Source: UBA6623 sp965238125
GTDB taxonomy: Bacteria > Acidobacteriota > Terriglobia > Bryobacterales > UBA6623
Direction: 5' to 3'
Assembly (NCBI GenBank): GCA_965238125.1
Contig: OZ250179.1
Span: 3,906,001 to 3,970,000, forward strand
DNA: 64,000 bases
Part shown: positions 36,320 to 45,745 of the stretch, piece by piece
How the letters are laid out: each line of letters opens with the position of its first letter
Position numbering within the stretch: position 1 is the first letter of the stretch
Position numbers and translations under genes: made by a program
Notes under the pieces: model-generated
What the model was told of the DNA's origin: nothing
Seen by the model: only the letters and a program-made list of their open reading frames with translations
Database searches by the model: none

Positions 36320-37282
36320 ATGCCCCGTTTCGAAAACGACTGCCTCAGCCGCAGGAAGTTTCTCAAGGCGACCACCGCCGCGGGCGTTGCGCTCACGGCG
36401 CCCGCCGTTGCCGCCGGCTCGCCTCGATCGTCGGAAACACTCGTTGCACAACTCCATCAAACCCTCACGCCAGAGCAGCGGCACACGATCGTCTTTCCCT
36501 TCGACCATCCGTTGCGGTCGAAAATCGACAACAACTGGCACATCACGCCTCCGCGTATCGGGGAGTTCTTCCAAGCGGCGCAACAAGACCTGATCGACAA
36601 CATTTTTCGCGGCTTGCACAACCCCGAATTTGTCGATCGCGTCATGACCCACCTGCGGGAAGACGCCGGCGGACTCGGCAACTATTCGGTTGCTCTGTTC
36701 GGCACGCCCGGCTCCGGCAAGTTCGAGTTCGTGCTCACGGGTCGGCATTGCACCGTCCGTTGCGACGGCGATTCCGTCGAGGGCGCGGCCTTCGGCGGAC
36801 CGATGTTCTACGGCCACGCGTCGGGAAGCTATTCCGAAAAACCGGACCACCCCGGTAACGTCTATTGGTACCAAGCCAAGCGGGCGAATGAAGTCTTTCA
36901 GGCGCTCGACGGCCGGCAGCGCAGTTTGGCACTGCTGGGCGATCCACCCGCCGAACGTGCCTCGGCAACGGTCGCCCTGAAGAAAAAGGGCGAGCCGCGC
37001 GCCGGTCTCGCTTTGGCCGAGACTTCCCCCGATCAGAGGCAACTTGTCGAAAAGGTGCTCGAAGATCTGCTCCATCCCTATCGGAAGGCGGACCGCGACG
37101 AAGCGCTGGGATATATCCGCGCCGCCGGGGGCGTCGAAGCGTTGCACATGTCGTTCTACAAGAATGCCGATATCGGCAACGACGGCGTCTGGGATGTGTG
37201 GGCGCTCGAGAGCCCTTCGATGTTGTGGTACTTTCGCGGACACCCTCACGTCCATTGCTGGGTCAACATCCGTCGCGCCTGA
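36320..37282 (+). CDS. Tat-exported DUF3500 protein
   Basis: 320 residues from an ATG preceded by GAAGGGAGA. A clear twin-arginine leader (LSRRKFLKATTAAGVALTAPAVAAG) is followed by a DUF3500 domain: TIVFPFDHPLRSKIDNNWHITPP, a GNYSVALFGTPGSGKFEFVLTGRHCT segment with several His, and an end with WYFRGHPHVHCWVNI. The family is widespread in acidobacteria and planctomycetes, and its role is unknown. A Tat leader usually means folding before export, often with a metal cofactor, and the conserved His pairs fit metal binding. It is divergent from hisA, with 159 bases between. Confidence 0.88.
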   Translation: MPRFENDCLSRRKFLKATTAAGVALTAPAVAAGSPRSSETLVAQLHQTLTPEQRHTIVFPFDHPLRSKIDNNWHITPPRIGEFFQAAQQDLIDNIFRGLHNPEFVDRVMTHLREDAGGLGNYSVALFGTPGSGKFEFVLTGRHCTVRCDGDSVEGAAFGGPMFYGHASGSYSEKPDHPGNVYWYQAKRANEVFQALDGRQRSLALLGDPPAERASATVALKKKGEPRAGLALAETSPDQRQLVEKVLEDLLHPYRKADRDEALGYIRAAGGVEALHMSFYKNADIGNDGVWDVWALESPSMLWYFRGHPHVHCWVNIRRA

Positions 37283-37413
37283 GTCCGCGAGGCCCGCAAA
37301 CCGAGCCGCGACTGTGAAGGAGCGGTATCCGATGAAGTTCCCGTCGTCCGCCGATGGTGGCGGAAGCAAAATATTCTGAACGACGCGCCGCGAAATGCCC
37401 GCGAGGATAGCCG

Positions 37414-37836
37414 ATGGCAACGAAGACCACGCAACGGGCTGATCGGAATACCAAGCCAACCCAGACCGGGAAAACTCTATCAGCGAATTTCGGCGACACC
37501 TACGACCGGCTGCGATCGATCCTGAAGCCGTTCGATCGCAAACTCGACGTGCGTAAAGACAGCGACGTCTGTTACGAGTCTTGCTGCCGTGGAAGACTTG
37601 ACGGCCGCGAAATCTTTTTCGCGGGTGTCAGCGAGCGGAAACGCTATGTCTCATTCCACTTGTTCCCCGTCTATACGAACACAGAATTACTGGAAGGGAT
37701 GTCGCCGGAACTCAGGAAACGGATGCAAGGCAAGTCCTGTTTCAATTTCAGGCGGCTCGCGAAGCCGATCGAGCGCGAGTTGCGAAAGCTCACAAAGGCC
37801 GGTTTCGATTGCTACAGCGAACGCGGGCTGATTTAA
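37414..37836 (+). CDS. Conserved small protein (DUF1801-like)
   Basis: 140 residues. The segments KRYVSFHLFPVYTNTELLEGMSPELRKRMQGKSCFNFRRL and IERELRKLTKAGFDCYSERGL occur in a family of short cytoplasmic proteins related in shape to DUF1801/YdhG proteins. The first 25 residues are low complexity. Three Cys are in the front half (DVCYESCCRG). No operon partner. Confidence 0.65.
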   Translation: MATKTTQRADRNTKPTQTGKTLSANFGDTYDRLRSILKPFDRKLDVRKDSDVCYESCCRGRLDGREIFFAGVSERKRYVSFHLFPVYTNTELLEGMSPELRKRMQGKSCFNFRRLAKPIERELRKLTKAGFDCYSERGLI

Positions 37837-37890
37837 CGGCCCCGCTGCGAGTCCGACGGTAACCGCCAGGTTGGGTTAACGGTCATTTCC

Positions 37891-37985
37891 TGTCGCCCCT
37901 TCAGGGCTTTCCGCAAACGGCTGCTACCCGGGGTTCCGCCTTCGGCTCCACCCCGGGCTATATTCCTGCCGCCGCTTCGCGGCTG
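37891..37985. repeat. REP-like palindromic repeat, copy 2
   Basis: Inverted relative to 434-540 and sharing the GTTCCGCCTTCGGCTCCACC core and the CGCCCCTTCAGGGC end. It fills much of the gap before the 3' end of the group II intron. Nothing else is seen in 37837-38097. Confidence 0.6.
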
Positions 37986-38097
37986 TGCTCGCTTGCGATT
38001 TCACGGACTGGGTTGGCATAGGAGTCGTAAGAGGGTCCGTTATTCGCCCGCGAGTCGACGGATTTATACTCAGTACACCGACGAAGGCATTGTTGGT

Positions 38098-40080
38098 CGC
38101 GGTAGGGATGCCGGTTGCCCGGCACCCCCCGCACAGATCCGTACGTGAGCATCAACTCATACGGCTCCTACCTCGGATGCGTGGCGGCAAAACGCACGCT
38201 CGGAAACGGATGAAAGCAACGAGGTGGCGGCAGATAGCAATCCAGCAGCCGGTAAAACCGGCCCCAGCTCATCCGACGCTTCTGACCGCGCCGTCGCAGC
38301 GTGCGCCGCCAGTGTCGCGCCAACGCCCAACGAAAGCCCTGCAGCGTGCGCCGGTTTCCCGGCACCCCATGGTATTGAAAGTAGCCTCGTACCACCCTCC
38401 GCAGCCACTCCCCGGTCTCGCTCGGCGAGGCGTGCATCCGCGCCCGAAGCTGTTTCTTGATTTCCACCAGCTTCGCCCGCATCCGCTTTCGCACCGTCTT
38501 ACGACGAACCACAAAGCGTCCGCTCTTCCGGTTGATCTCGCAGATATGCGTGAACCCCAAAAAGTCGAAGGTCTCAGGCTTCCCTGCCCCACGGCCTCGC
38601 CGCTCAGCTATCGCCCAGCGTCCGAACTCGATGAGCCGAGTTTTCGCCGGATGCAACTCCAGCCCGAACTTCGCCAACCGGTCCCGGAGTTGTTCCAGAA
38701 ACCGTTCGGCCTCGCTTCGGTGCTCGAACCCCAGCACGAAATCGTCCGCGTAGCGCACGACCATCACGGCGCCCGCCGCCGACTTGTTCCGCCAGGCTTC
38801 GACCCACAAATCGAAGACGTAATGCAGGTACACGTTCGCCAACAGCGGTGAAATCACCGCTCCTTGCGGCGTGCCCCGCTTCGTCCCCGACCATTCGCCG
38901 TCCTCCGACACTCCCGCCTTGAGCCATTTACGGATCAAGCGCAGCATCGGGCGGTCGGCGATCTCGTGCTCCAGAAACTGCAGCAGCCACTCGTGGTCGA
39001 TTTGATCGAAAAATCCTCGAATGTCCGCGTCCAGTATCCAGTTCACCTGTCGCTGGGTGATCCCCACCGTCAGCGCATCGAGCGCGTCATGCGCCGAACG
39101 CCGCGGCCGAAATCCATACGAGAAGCCCAGGAACCGTTCCTCATAAATGCAATTCAAAACGGTCGCCGCCGCCTGCCGGCCGATCTTGTCCTCCAGCGCG
39201 GCGATGGCCGGCGGACGCCGTCGCCCGTCGGGTTTGGGAATGTACACCCGGCGCGAAGGTTGGGCGCGATACGCCCCCCGGCGCACACGGCTGTGCAAAT
39301 CGGCGAGCCGATCTTCCAGCCCTTGCTCGTATTCCCGCCACGTCACTCCGTCCACCCCCGCCGCGGCTTGCCGCTTCAGGGCCTGGAAACTCCGCCACAG
39401 CAGATCCGGCGTGACGTGATGCAGCAAGGAAGTAAACTTCCCTGCTTTCCGTCGTGCTGCTTGCCGCACGCGATCCAGTCCCTCAGACACGGCTCCCCGC
39501 TGCTGCGCGCGGACCGCGCGGGCCTCGACCGCGTTCTCCTTGGCGCGGTTGCTTCCCTCCCGACTCTCCGCCGACGGCGTGCCGCCTTTGTTCGAATCGT
39601 TCATCGGTACTACCTCCCGCTCCGACTCCTCGGCGACGTGCGTGTGGGGCGTGCGGCTTGCGCCTTCCCCCACCGGCCCGCTCTTCGCGGCGGGCGTCGC
39701 CGAGGTCTCCCGGTTCTCGTGCGAGGAGTTTCCTGACGTGCACCGGTTCCCGCGACCGCGCCGGGCTCGGCTGCCGCTCGCGCTAACGCGACAGTCGATG
39801 TGGCCTTCCCCTTCTGTCCACAGGGTCGGCGCCCGAAAAGAGGTATTTCGCGGCTCGATAATCGGCCCGCCAGTGCCTCTGTCAACGCTCACCCGCGATG
39901 TCGCCACCGCCGGCGCATGACTCGAGGTCAACGTAGTTCGCTAGACTTTCGCTGTGGGGCTCTTTCATCCCCAACTCCCCGCCGGTTTATCCCGGCGCTT
40001 TCGGACAGCCAGCCGATTTTCGCGATCCACCGGCGACCGCAACAAGCGATTTGGCGGGCAACGTCGGCCGTCCAGTCCCG
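38098..40080 (-). mobile_element. Group II intron with reverse transcriptase
   Basis: The 3' part after the maturase stop folds as domain V (GAGCCGTATGAG, short loop, CTCACGTACGG with the usual bulge) and a domain VI-like stem (GGGGGTGCCGG paired with CCGGCATCCC), ending near CCTACCGCGAC. The 5' ribozyme half should lie in 39605 to about 40080, and I could not fix the 5' end, so that border is approximate. The intron lies downstream of the glyoxalase-family gene and interrupts no recognisable gene. It is on the minus strand. Confidence 0.75.
38168..39604 (-). CDS. ltrA: Group II intron reverse transcriptase/maturase
   Basis: 478 residues from ATG 39604 (MNDSNKGGTPSAESREGS). It has RT domains with RRVYIPKPDGRRRPPAIAALEDKI, FLGFSYGFRPRRSAHDALDAL, DIRGFFDQIDHEWLL, KRGTPQGAVISPLLANVYLHYVFD and the catalytic YADDFVLGF, then the maturase X domain (FDFLGFTHICE to RWALARHWRRTLRRRG). 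No HNH endonuclease domain follows. A 109-residue in-frame extension to 39931 is ribozyme sequence and is rejected. RRRPPAI replaces the usual RRRPLGI and the residues after it (GRQAAATVLN for VQRAVVEVLN) are also altered, which may hint at early decay. Confidence 0.9.
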   Translation of the reverse strand: MNDSNKGGTPSAESREGSNRAKENAVEARAVRAQQRGAVSEGLDRVRQAARRKAGKFTSLLHHVTPDLLWRSFQALKRQAAAGVDGVTWREYEQGLEDRLADLHSRVRRGAYRAQPSRRVYIPKPDGRRRPPAIAALEDKIGRQAAATVLNCIYEERFLGFSYGFRPRRSAHDALDALTVGITQRQVNWILDADIRGFFDQIDHEWLLQFLEHEIADRPMLRLIRKWLKAGVSEDGEWSGTKRGTPQGAVISPLLANVYLHYVFDLWVEAWRNKSAAGAVMVVRYADDFVLGFEHRSEAERFLEQLRDRLAKFGLELHPAKTRLIEFGRWAIAERRGRGAGKPETFDFLGFTHICEINRKSGRFVVRRKTVRKRMRAKLVEIKKQLRARMHASPSETGEWLRRVVRGYFQYHGVPGNRRTLQGFRWALARHWRRTLRRRGQKRRMSWGRFYRLLDCYLPPPRCFHPFPSVRFAATHPR

Positions 40081-40104
40081 TTACCATGGGCTGCTGAGCG
40101 CTGA

Positions 40105-40512
40105 TTATTCAACCCAAGGGTCGTAGGAACCGAAACACCACAGATGCCCCTCCGGATCACGCGCGGCGTAGAAGAGACCTCGGTCCTGTTGATCCTCGAT
40201 CGGCGTTACGATCTCGGCTCCGGCCGCCACCGCCTGTTCGTAGTGCGCATCGACGGCTTCCACGACGATGTAAGGGCCTTGGGTCACACGGTCGCCTTTG
40301 TTCGGCACGGCCAATAGCTTGCCGAACTCATCTTCGCGCGCCGTTCCCACCATGATCATTCCGTTACCCAGCGTGAGCTGAGCGTGCCGAATGGTTCCGC
40401 GCTCGCCTGCCACGACGAGATGTCTCTCGAACCCAAACGCCTTGCAAAGCCAGTCGATCGCCGCCGGCGCGTCCTTGTAGCGTATGCCGGGAATGATGTT
40501 GCCCTTCGTCAC
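40105..40512 (-). CDS. VOC (glyoxalase/PhnB-like) protein
   Basis: 135 residues of the vicinal oxygen chelate fold: two beta-alpha-beta-beta-beta units, IPGIRYKDAPAAIDWLCKAFGFE and GPYIVVEAVDAHYEQAVAAGAEIVTPIEDQQDRGLFYAARDPEGHLWCFGSY. The second half has the usual metal-site positions (H in the RHAQLTLGN strand and E/H near DPEGHLWCF). Members range from bleomycin resistance to dioxygenases, and substrate cannot be assigned. The stop lies near the group II intron 5' end. It is 12 bases downstream of yjbQ and probably co-transcribed. Confidence 0.85.
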   Translation of the reverse strand: MTKGNIIPGIRYKDAPAAIDWLCKAFGFERHLVVAGERGTIRHAQLTLGNGMIMVGTAREDEFGKLLAVPNKGDRVTQGPYIVVEAVDAHYEQAVAAGAEIVTPIEDQQDRGLFYAARDPEGHLWCFGSYDPWVE

Positions 40513-40524
40513 GTCGATTCCGCC

Positions 40525-40935
40525 TCACCCGGCTGAGCGCGTAACTTGTACCTGTATCGTCCTCGTTCGCGGACGATTGTCGAAATCAAGCAAGATGACT
40601 TGTTGCCAGGTCCCCAGAGTCAGCGTGCCGCCGACAATGGGAATCGACAGCGACGGTTTCATCAGCGCCGCTCGCAAATGGGAAAACCCGTTGCCGTCGC
40701 CCCAAGCCTCGTTGTGCTTGTAATCGGCGTCCATCGGGGCGATGCGATCGAGAGCTGTTTTCAGATCAGCCACCGCCCCAGGTTCGTATTCGATCGTCGA
40801 AAGAGCCGCCGTCGAGCCGACGACGAAAACATGCGCGACGCCTTCCACAACGTCCGCCGCCTCGCAGATCTTTCGAACCTCGGAAGTGATGTCGAGGATA
40901 TCCGTGAAACCGCGCGTCGAGACGGTAAACTCCAT
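40525..40935 (-). CDS. yjbQ: YjbQ/UPF0047 family protein
   Basis: 136 residues. STRGFTDILDITSEVRKI, GVAHVFVVGSTAALSTIEYEPG, DYKHNEAWGDGNGFSHLRAALMKPSLSIPIVGG and GTWQQVILLDFDNRPRTRTIQVQV are the full UPF0047 pattern, with conserved His and Asn around a putative active site. The family has been linked to thiamine phosphate synthase activity as a secondary function. True role unresolved. The long upstream extension in the same frame is not coding-like, and the ATG at 40935 is the normal start. It follows the DUF1501 gene by 47 bases. Confidence 0.88.
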   Translation of the reverse strand: MEFTVSTRGFTDILDITSEVRKICEAADVVEGVAHVFVVGSTAALSTIEYEPGAVADLKTALDRIAPMDADYKHNEAWGDGNGFSHLRAALMKPSLSIPIVGGTLTLGTWQQVILLDFDNRPRTRTIQVQVTRSAG

Positions 40936-40982
40936 GCCGGTATTATCGGACGGCGTGCGCCGCCGAACAAGGCAGGTATTGG

Positions 40983-42449
40983 TCAGGCCAGAAGCTGCTT
41001 CACCACATGCGCGGGCTCGACGCCGGTCAGCTTGGCGTCCAGACCTTGGAACCTGTGGGTGAAGCGCTCGTGGTGGATCCCGAAAAGATGAAGGATCGTC
41101 GCTTGGAAGTCGCGGATGTGGACCGGGTCTTTGACGATGTTGTAGGAGAAGTCGTCGGTTTCCCCGTGCACCACGCCGCCCTTGACGCCGCCGCCGGCCA
41201 TCCACAGGCTGTAGCAGCGAGGGTGGTGATCGCGTCCGTAGTCGGTGGGCGTGAGCTTACCCTGCGAGTAAATCGTGCGACCGAATTCGCCGCCCCAAAT
41301 CACGAGCGTGTCTTCGAACAGGCCGCGCTCCTTGAGGTCTTGGATCAACGCATAGCTGGCCTGATCGGCGTCGCGGCTCTGCGCCGGCAGAACTTCCGGC
41401 GCGAAGGAATGCACGTCCCAGCCGCGGTGGTAGATTTGAACGAAACGTGTGCCGCGCTCGATCAGTCGGCGGGCCATCAGAGCGGCGTTTTGGAACTTGC
41501 CGGGTTCCTTGGCTTCCTCGCCCCAACGCTTGAAGGTACTTTCCGGTTCGCTCGACAGATCGCTCATCTCCGGGACCGAGGCCTGCATCCGAAAAGCCAT
41601 CTCATACTGTTCGATGCGGGCCAGCGTCTCCGGGTCGCCGATCTTTTCGTGCTGCATTCTATTGAGCTCGTTGAGCCCGTCCAGCATCTTGCGCCGCACA
41701 TCGGTCGACACGCCGTCGGGATTCTTGACGTAGAGCACGGGGTCGGCTCCGGTCCGCAGGCCGACGCCCGCGTATTTCGCCGAAAGAAAACCGGAACTCC
41801 ACAGCCGCGCCGAAATCGCCTGGACACCCGCCTTCGGGTGACTGCGCTCGGCGTTCATGACGGCGAAGGTCGGAAGGTCTTCGTTCATGCTGCCCAACCC
41901 ATAAGCCAGCCACGAACCGATGCAGGGTCTGCCCGCCACCTGGCGTCCGGTCTGAATAAACGTAATCGCCGGCTCGTGGTTGATGGCCTCGGTATTCATC
42001 GAACGGATGACGGCAATGTCATCGGCCATCTTGCCCACGTTCGGCAAAAGTTCCGAAATCCACGTTCCGCTCTCGCCGTGTTGGTTGAATTTGAACACGG
42101 AGGGTGCGATCGGGAAGCGCGACTGCCCCGACGTCATCGTGGTCAGACGTTGGCCCTTACGGATCGAGTCCGGTAGGTCCTTGTCGTACCAATCCTTCAT
42201 CTTGGGCTTGTAATCGAGCAGGTCCATCTGCGGCGGCGCGCCCATCGCGTGCAGGTAAATGCAGCGCTTGGCCTTGGGCGCGAAATGCGGCAGAAACGGC
42301 AGACCACCGATCGCTTCGTCGGCCTTGGGGCTGCCGAGCCCGTGTTCGGCCATCAGGCTCGCGAGGGCGATGCCGCCGATGCCGCTCGCTCCGCGGGCGA
42401 AAAACTGTCGGCGAGTTTCGGCCAGTACGGTTTCGTCGGATGGATGCAT
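40983..42449 (-). CDS. DUF1501 family protein (sulfatase/alkaline phosphatase-like fold)
   Basis: 488 residues from ATG 42449, behind GAAGGAGAAT. TRRQFFARGASGIGGIALASLM is a Tat-style leader. KAKRCIYLHAMGAPPQMDLLDYKP, WISELLPNVGKMADDIAVIRSM, LWSSGFLSAKYAGVGLR and VIWGGEFGRTIYSQG with DHHPRCYSLWMAGGGVKGGVVHGETDD form the full DUF1501 domain. In planctomycetes, verrucomicrobia and acidobacteria this gene nearly always follows a DUF1549/DUF1553 cytochrome protein, as it does here. The pair is thought to act in extracytoplasmic polysaccharide or organic sulfate breakdown. The longer start at 42485 lacks a ribosome binding site. Confidence 0.93.
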   Translation of the reverse strand: MHPSDETVLAETRRQFFARGASGIGGIALASLMAEHGLGSPKADEAIGGLPFLPHFAPKAKRCIYLHAMGAPPQMDLLDYKPKMKDWYDKDLPDSIRKGQRLTTMTSGQSRFPIAPSVFKFNQHGESGTWISELLPNVGKMADDIAVIRSMNTEAINHEPAITFIQTGRQVAGRPCIGSWLAYGLGSMNEDLPTFAVMNAERSHPKAGVQAISARLWSSGFLSAKYAGVGLRTGADPVLYVKNPDGVSTDVRRKMLDGLNELNRMQHEKIGDPETLARIEQYEMAFRMQASVPEMSDLSSEPESTFKRWGEEAKEPGKFQNAALMARRLIERGTRFVQIYHRGWDVHSFAPEVLPAQSRDADQASYALIQDLKERGLFEDTLVIWGGEFGRTIYSQGKLTPTDYGRDHHPRCYSLWMAGGGVKGGVVHGETDDFSYNIVKDPVHIRDFQATILHLFGIHHERFTHRFQGLDAKLTGVEPAHVVKQLLA

Positions 42450-42529
42450 GGTAATTCTCCTTCTATCGTTTCGCTGGAACTTCACTAGAACTAAAGTTCA
42501 ACTGGTCGGCGATCGTGCGTCGACTACGA

Positions 42530-45500
42530 CTATTTGTTCAGTACTTCGTCCAAGTTCAGCAGTTGATTAGCGACCATGGTCAGCGCGGCGGATTCGACCT
42601 CCGGCAGCGCCTGGTCGGGCTCGGACTCGCCGGTCGCGAGCAGTCGCGCGGCTTCGTCGCCGTTGGCACCATAGTAACGCAAAAACTGTTGATAAGCACG
42701 CTTGGCGACCTCGCGCTCTTCGGCTTCGAGCGGACGCGCCATCACGCGCATCGTCATGTAGTCGAGACGTCGATCGAGGTCGTCGCCCATCTCTTCGATG
42801 GCTGCCTGGGCCAAGAAGCGAGCCGCTTCGACGAACTGCGGATCGTTGAGCGTCACCAGCGCTTGCAGTGGCGTATTCGTGCGCTCGCGCCGGATCGTGC
42901 AGCTCTCTCGCGTCGGCGCGTTGAAAACGTCCATTGACGCCGGCGGCGCGGATCGTTTCCAGAAGGTGTACATGCTGCGACGATAGAGTTTATCGCCGTG
43001 GTCCTGCTTGTAGTCGCGCGTATTGCTGCCGAGCATCGCGACGGTTTCCCAGACGCCATCGGGCTGGTAAGGCTTAACGCTCGGGCCGCCGATCGTTGAG
43101 TTCAGCAACCCGCTCGAAGCCAGCGCGTAGTCGCGGACCACTTCGGCGTCCATCCGGAACCGCGAGCCGCGCGAAAGCAGACGGTTCTCGGCGTCTTTTT
43201 CCAGCTTCTCGGGCGTCGTCGTCGCCGATTGACGATAGGCCGCCGAAGTGAGCATCAAGCGGAACAATTGCTTCACATCCCAACCACCGTCGCGAAATTC
43301 GGCCGCCAGCCAGTCGAGCAGCTCGGGATGCGATGGCGGCTCGCCCTGCGAACCGAAGTCTTCGCTCGTCCTGACCAGCCCGGTCCCGAAAACCTCCTGC
43401 CAAAAGCGATTGACGGTCACCCTGGGAGTCAGCGGATTGCTGTCAGCCACGAGCCAACGCGCCAAGCCCATGCGGTTGCGCGGCGCCGAGGCCGGCATCG
43501 GAGGCAAGGCGGGCGGCGTCTCGGCGGCGACCAAATCCCGTTTCTGGTCATACATCCCGCGATGGAGAATGTGCGCCTCGGGCATTTTCCCGGCAATCTC
43601 CTGCATCACATGCGTGACGCCTCCACGACGGCGGATTTCGCGATAATCGAGTTCCGCCTCGCGGCGAGCGGCGAGCAGCTTGCGATATTTCTTGTTCTTG
43701 AGATTCAAGTAGTAAAGCCGCAGGGCCTCGCGCTGCTCGGCGCTGAGCTGCTCGGGAGTCTTTTCTCGCGCGGCTTCGATCGCCGACCAGCGTGAAACCA
43801 ACCGCGCCTCCTCCGCATTGACGGCGCGGTTGAAAATGCGGAAGTCGGCGATGGCGCCGCCGGCGAAGAACGCGGGCTCGTAGGTGTCCTCGGACTTCCG
43901 CGTGCTCATGCCCAGCAGGAACGGTCGATCGGTCTGAATCGTCCCCTTGATCTTTTCGAAGTATTCACTGCCTTGGGTCGGCAGCACCTCGCCGTTGAGG
44001 AAAAGGTCGAGCCCGGCTCGCTCTCCGCTGCCGTCGTAGGTCACGGTGATGTGGTTCCAACTGCCCATCTCGAGCTGCTGCAGATGCCCGGTGTAAATCT
44101 CAACGGTCTCACCCTTGTCTCCGTAAAGATGAAATCCGGGCAAGCGCGCAAGAAAGGCGCTGATCGTCAAAGCCCATCCGCGGTTTTCGTCGTCTTGATC
44201 AATTTGGCTCAGCACCGCGAAGCGGTCTTCCTCTTTCGGCATGAAAAGCTCGATCGCCAGGGAAAACGGCTTCTCGGCGTCAAGCGGGAAATTCGGCAGT
44301 TCGGTTGACGACTCGTCCGCGAAGTGAATCGCCTTGCTGCCGGGTTCGGGCCCTTCGCCGAGCGTGACTCCCTCGTTCAACTCGACCTTCGCCTTCTTGC
44401 CATGGATCATCGCGTAAGGCTTGTCGCCGACCCTGAGCGTGAAGATCTCCGCGTCGGCTCCGAGAGGCGCGCTGAGCGAGCGATACTCGCCTTTCTTAAG
44501 CCATGCTTTGAATTTGCCCTCCGACGAGGCCGCCGTCCGCTCGATCTTTCGCTCGATCTCGGCCACTCGTTTCTTGAGCGACTCCAGGCGAGGACGGTCT
44601 TGTATGCTGGGCACAACCACGATCGGAGGCGGGTCCGACACGTTGCCGTCCATCACGTACTGCGTCGTGTTACGGAAAAACGCCGTCAGCGAGTAGAAGT
44701 CCTTCTGGGAAATCGGGTCGAACTTGTGGTCGTGGCAAGTGGCGCAGCCGACCGTCAGCCCGAGCCAAACCAGCCCGGTCGTGTCGGCGCGGTCTTTCGC
44801 GTAAATGGCTTCGTACTCTTCGTCGATGATCCCGGCTTCGTTCGTCGTCACATTGCAGCGGTGGAATCCGGTGGCGACGAGCTGTTCGAGATCCGGGTTC
44901 GGCAGCAGGTCACCGGCGATCTGTTCGACGGTGAACTCATCGAACGGCAAGTTGCGGTTGAAGGCCTGGATAACCCAATCGCGGTAGGGCCACATCTCGC
45001 GGTAGTTGTCAACGTGAATGCCGTGCGTGTCGCCGTAACGCGCCGCGTCGAGCCAGTAGCGCCCGCGGTGTTCGCCCCAATGCTCGGACTCCAGCAAACG
45101 ATCGACATATTTCTCATAGGCGTCGTCGGAGGAATCATTGATGAACGCCTCGACCATACCCGGTTCCGGCGGCAGGCCGGTCAAATCGAGCGCCGCTCGT
45201 CGAGCCAGTGTGCCGCGATCGGCTTCCCGCGCGGGCGAAAGACCCTCGTCTTCGAGCCGCGCGAGGATGAAACGGTCAATCGGGTTGCGCGCCCATACCG
45301 CGTTTTCGACCTCCGGTTCGGCGGGACGATCAAGCGGCCGAAACGACCAGTGCTGATCCCATGACGCACCTTCCTCGATCCAGCGCTTGAGGATGTCGAT
45401 CTGTTCGTCGGTCAGTTCTTTTTTCGAGTACGCCGGCGGCATGCGCATGATGTCATTCGAGTGCGTAATGCGCTTGTAGAGCAGGCTCTTCTCGAAATCG

Positions 45501-45745
45501 CCGGCGACGATCGCCGTGCCGTTGTCCCGTTGGCTGAAAGCACCCTCGCGGGTGTCCATGCGCAGTCCCGCCATGCGGGACTCTTCGTCGGGGCCGTGAC
45601 ACTGGAAACACTTGTCGGAAAGAATCGGCCTTACGTCACGTTGAAAGTCAACGGTCTTTGCGGCCTCCGCGGCGGGCGGGGAAGAAAACAACGCGAGCAA
45701 GAAGACGATAACAACCAGGTCAACACGGTGGGCAAAGCGAGACAT
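42530..45745 (-). CDS. Cytochrome c-like DUF1549/LamG/DUF1553 protein
   Basis: 1071 residues with a secretion signal (VIVFLLALFSSPPAAEAA). The first domain is the planctomycete-type cytochrome (VRPILSDKCFQCHGPDEESRMAGLRMDTREGA) with one CxxCH heme site. DUF1549 follows (HWSFRPLDRP, WARNPIDRFILARLEDEGLSPA, ARYGDTHGIHVD, TVGCATCHDHKFDPISQKDFYSL). A LamG-like beta domain lies around residues 430-640 (EKPFSLAIELFMPKEEDRFAVLSQID). DUF1553 closes (RMGLARWLVADSNPLTPRVTVNRFWQEVFGTGLVRTSEDFGSQGEPPSHPELLDWLAAEF). The two CxxCH motifs suggest electron transfer in the cell envelope. It precedes DUF1501 by 80 bases on the same strand, and the two form one unit. Confidence 0.93.
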   Translation of the reverse strand: MSRFAHRVDLVVIVFLLALFSSPPAAEAAKTVDFQRDVRPILSDKCFQCHGPDEESRMAGLRMDTREGAFSQRDNGTAIVAGDFEKSLLYKRITHSNDIMRMPPAYSKKELTDEQIDILKRWIEEGASWDQHWSFRPLDRPAEPEVENAVWARNPIDRFILARLEDEGLSPAREADRGTLARRAALDLTGLPPEPGMVEAFINDSSDDAYEKYVDRLLESEHWGEHRGRYWLDAARYGDTHGIHVDNYREMWPYRDWVIQAFNRNLPFDEFTVEQIAGDLLPNPDLEQLVATGFHRCNVTTNEAGIIDEEYEAIYAKDRADTTGLVWLGLTVGCATCHDHKFDPISQKDFYSLTAFFRNTTQYVMDGNVSDPPPIVVVPSIQDRPRLESLKKRVAEIERKIERTAASSEGKFKAWLKKGEYRSLSAPLGADAEIFTLRVGDKPYAMIHGKKAKVELNEGVTLGEGPEPGSKAIHFADESSTELPNFPLDAEKPFSLAIELFMPKEEDRFAVLSQIDQDDENRGWALTISAFLARLPGFHLYGDKGETVEIYTGHLQQLEMGSWNHITVTYDGSGERAGLDLFLNGEVLPTQGSEYFEKIKGTIQTDRPFLLGMSTRKSEDTYEPAFFAGGAIADFRIFNRAVNAEEARLVSRWSAIEAAREKTPEQLSAEQREALRLYYLNLKNKKYRKLLAARREAELDYREIRRRGGVTHVMQEIAGKMPEAHILHRGMYDQKRDLVAAETPPALPPMPASAPRNRMGLARWLVADSNPLTPRVTVNRFWQEVFGTGLVRTSEDFGSQGEPPSHPELLDWLAAEFRDGGWDVKQLFRLMLTSAAYRQSATTTPEKLEKDAENRLLSRGSRFRMDAEVVRDYALASSGLLNSTIGGPSVKPYQPDGVWETVAMLGSNTRDYKQDHGDKLYRRSMYTFWKRSAPPASMDVFNAPTRESCTIRRERTNTPLQALVTLNDPQFVEAARFLAQAAIEEMGDDLDRRLDYMTMRVMARPLEAEEREVAKRAYQQFLRYYGANGDEAARLLATGESEPDQALPEVESAALTMVANQLLNLDEVLNK

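Noticed and set aside
39605..39931. N-terminal extension of the intron reverse transcriptase
   Set aside because: It would translate ribozyme sequence; relatives start at the MNDSNK-type Met.
41007..42176. 389-codon plus-strand ORF opposite DUF1501 and a similar one at 44324-45364
   Set aside because: Both are antisense shadows of strongly supported genes.
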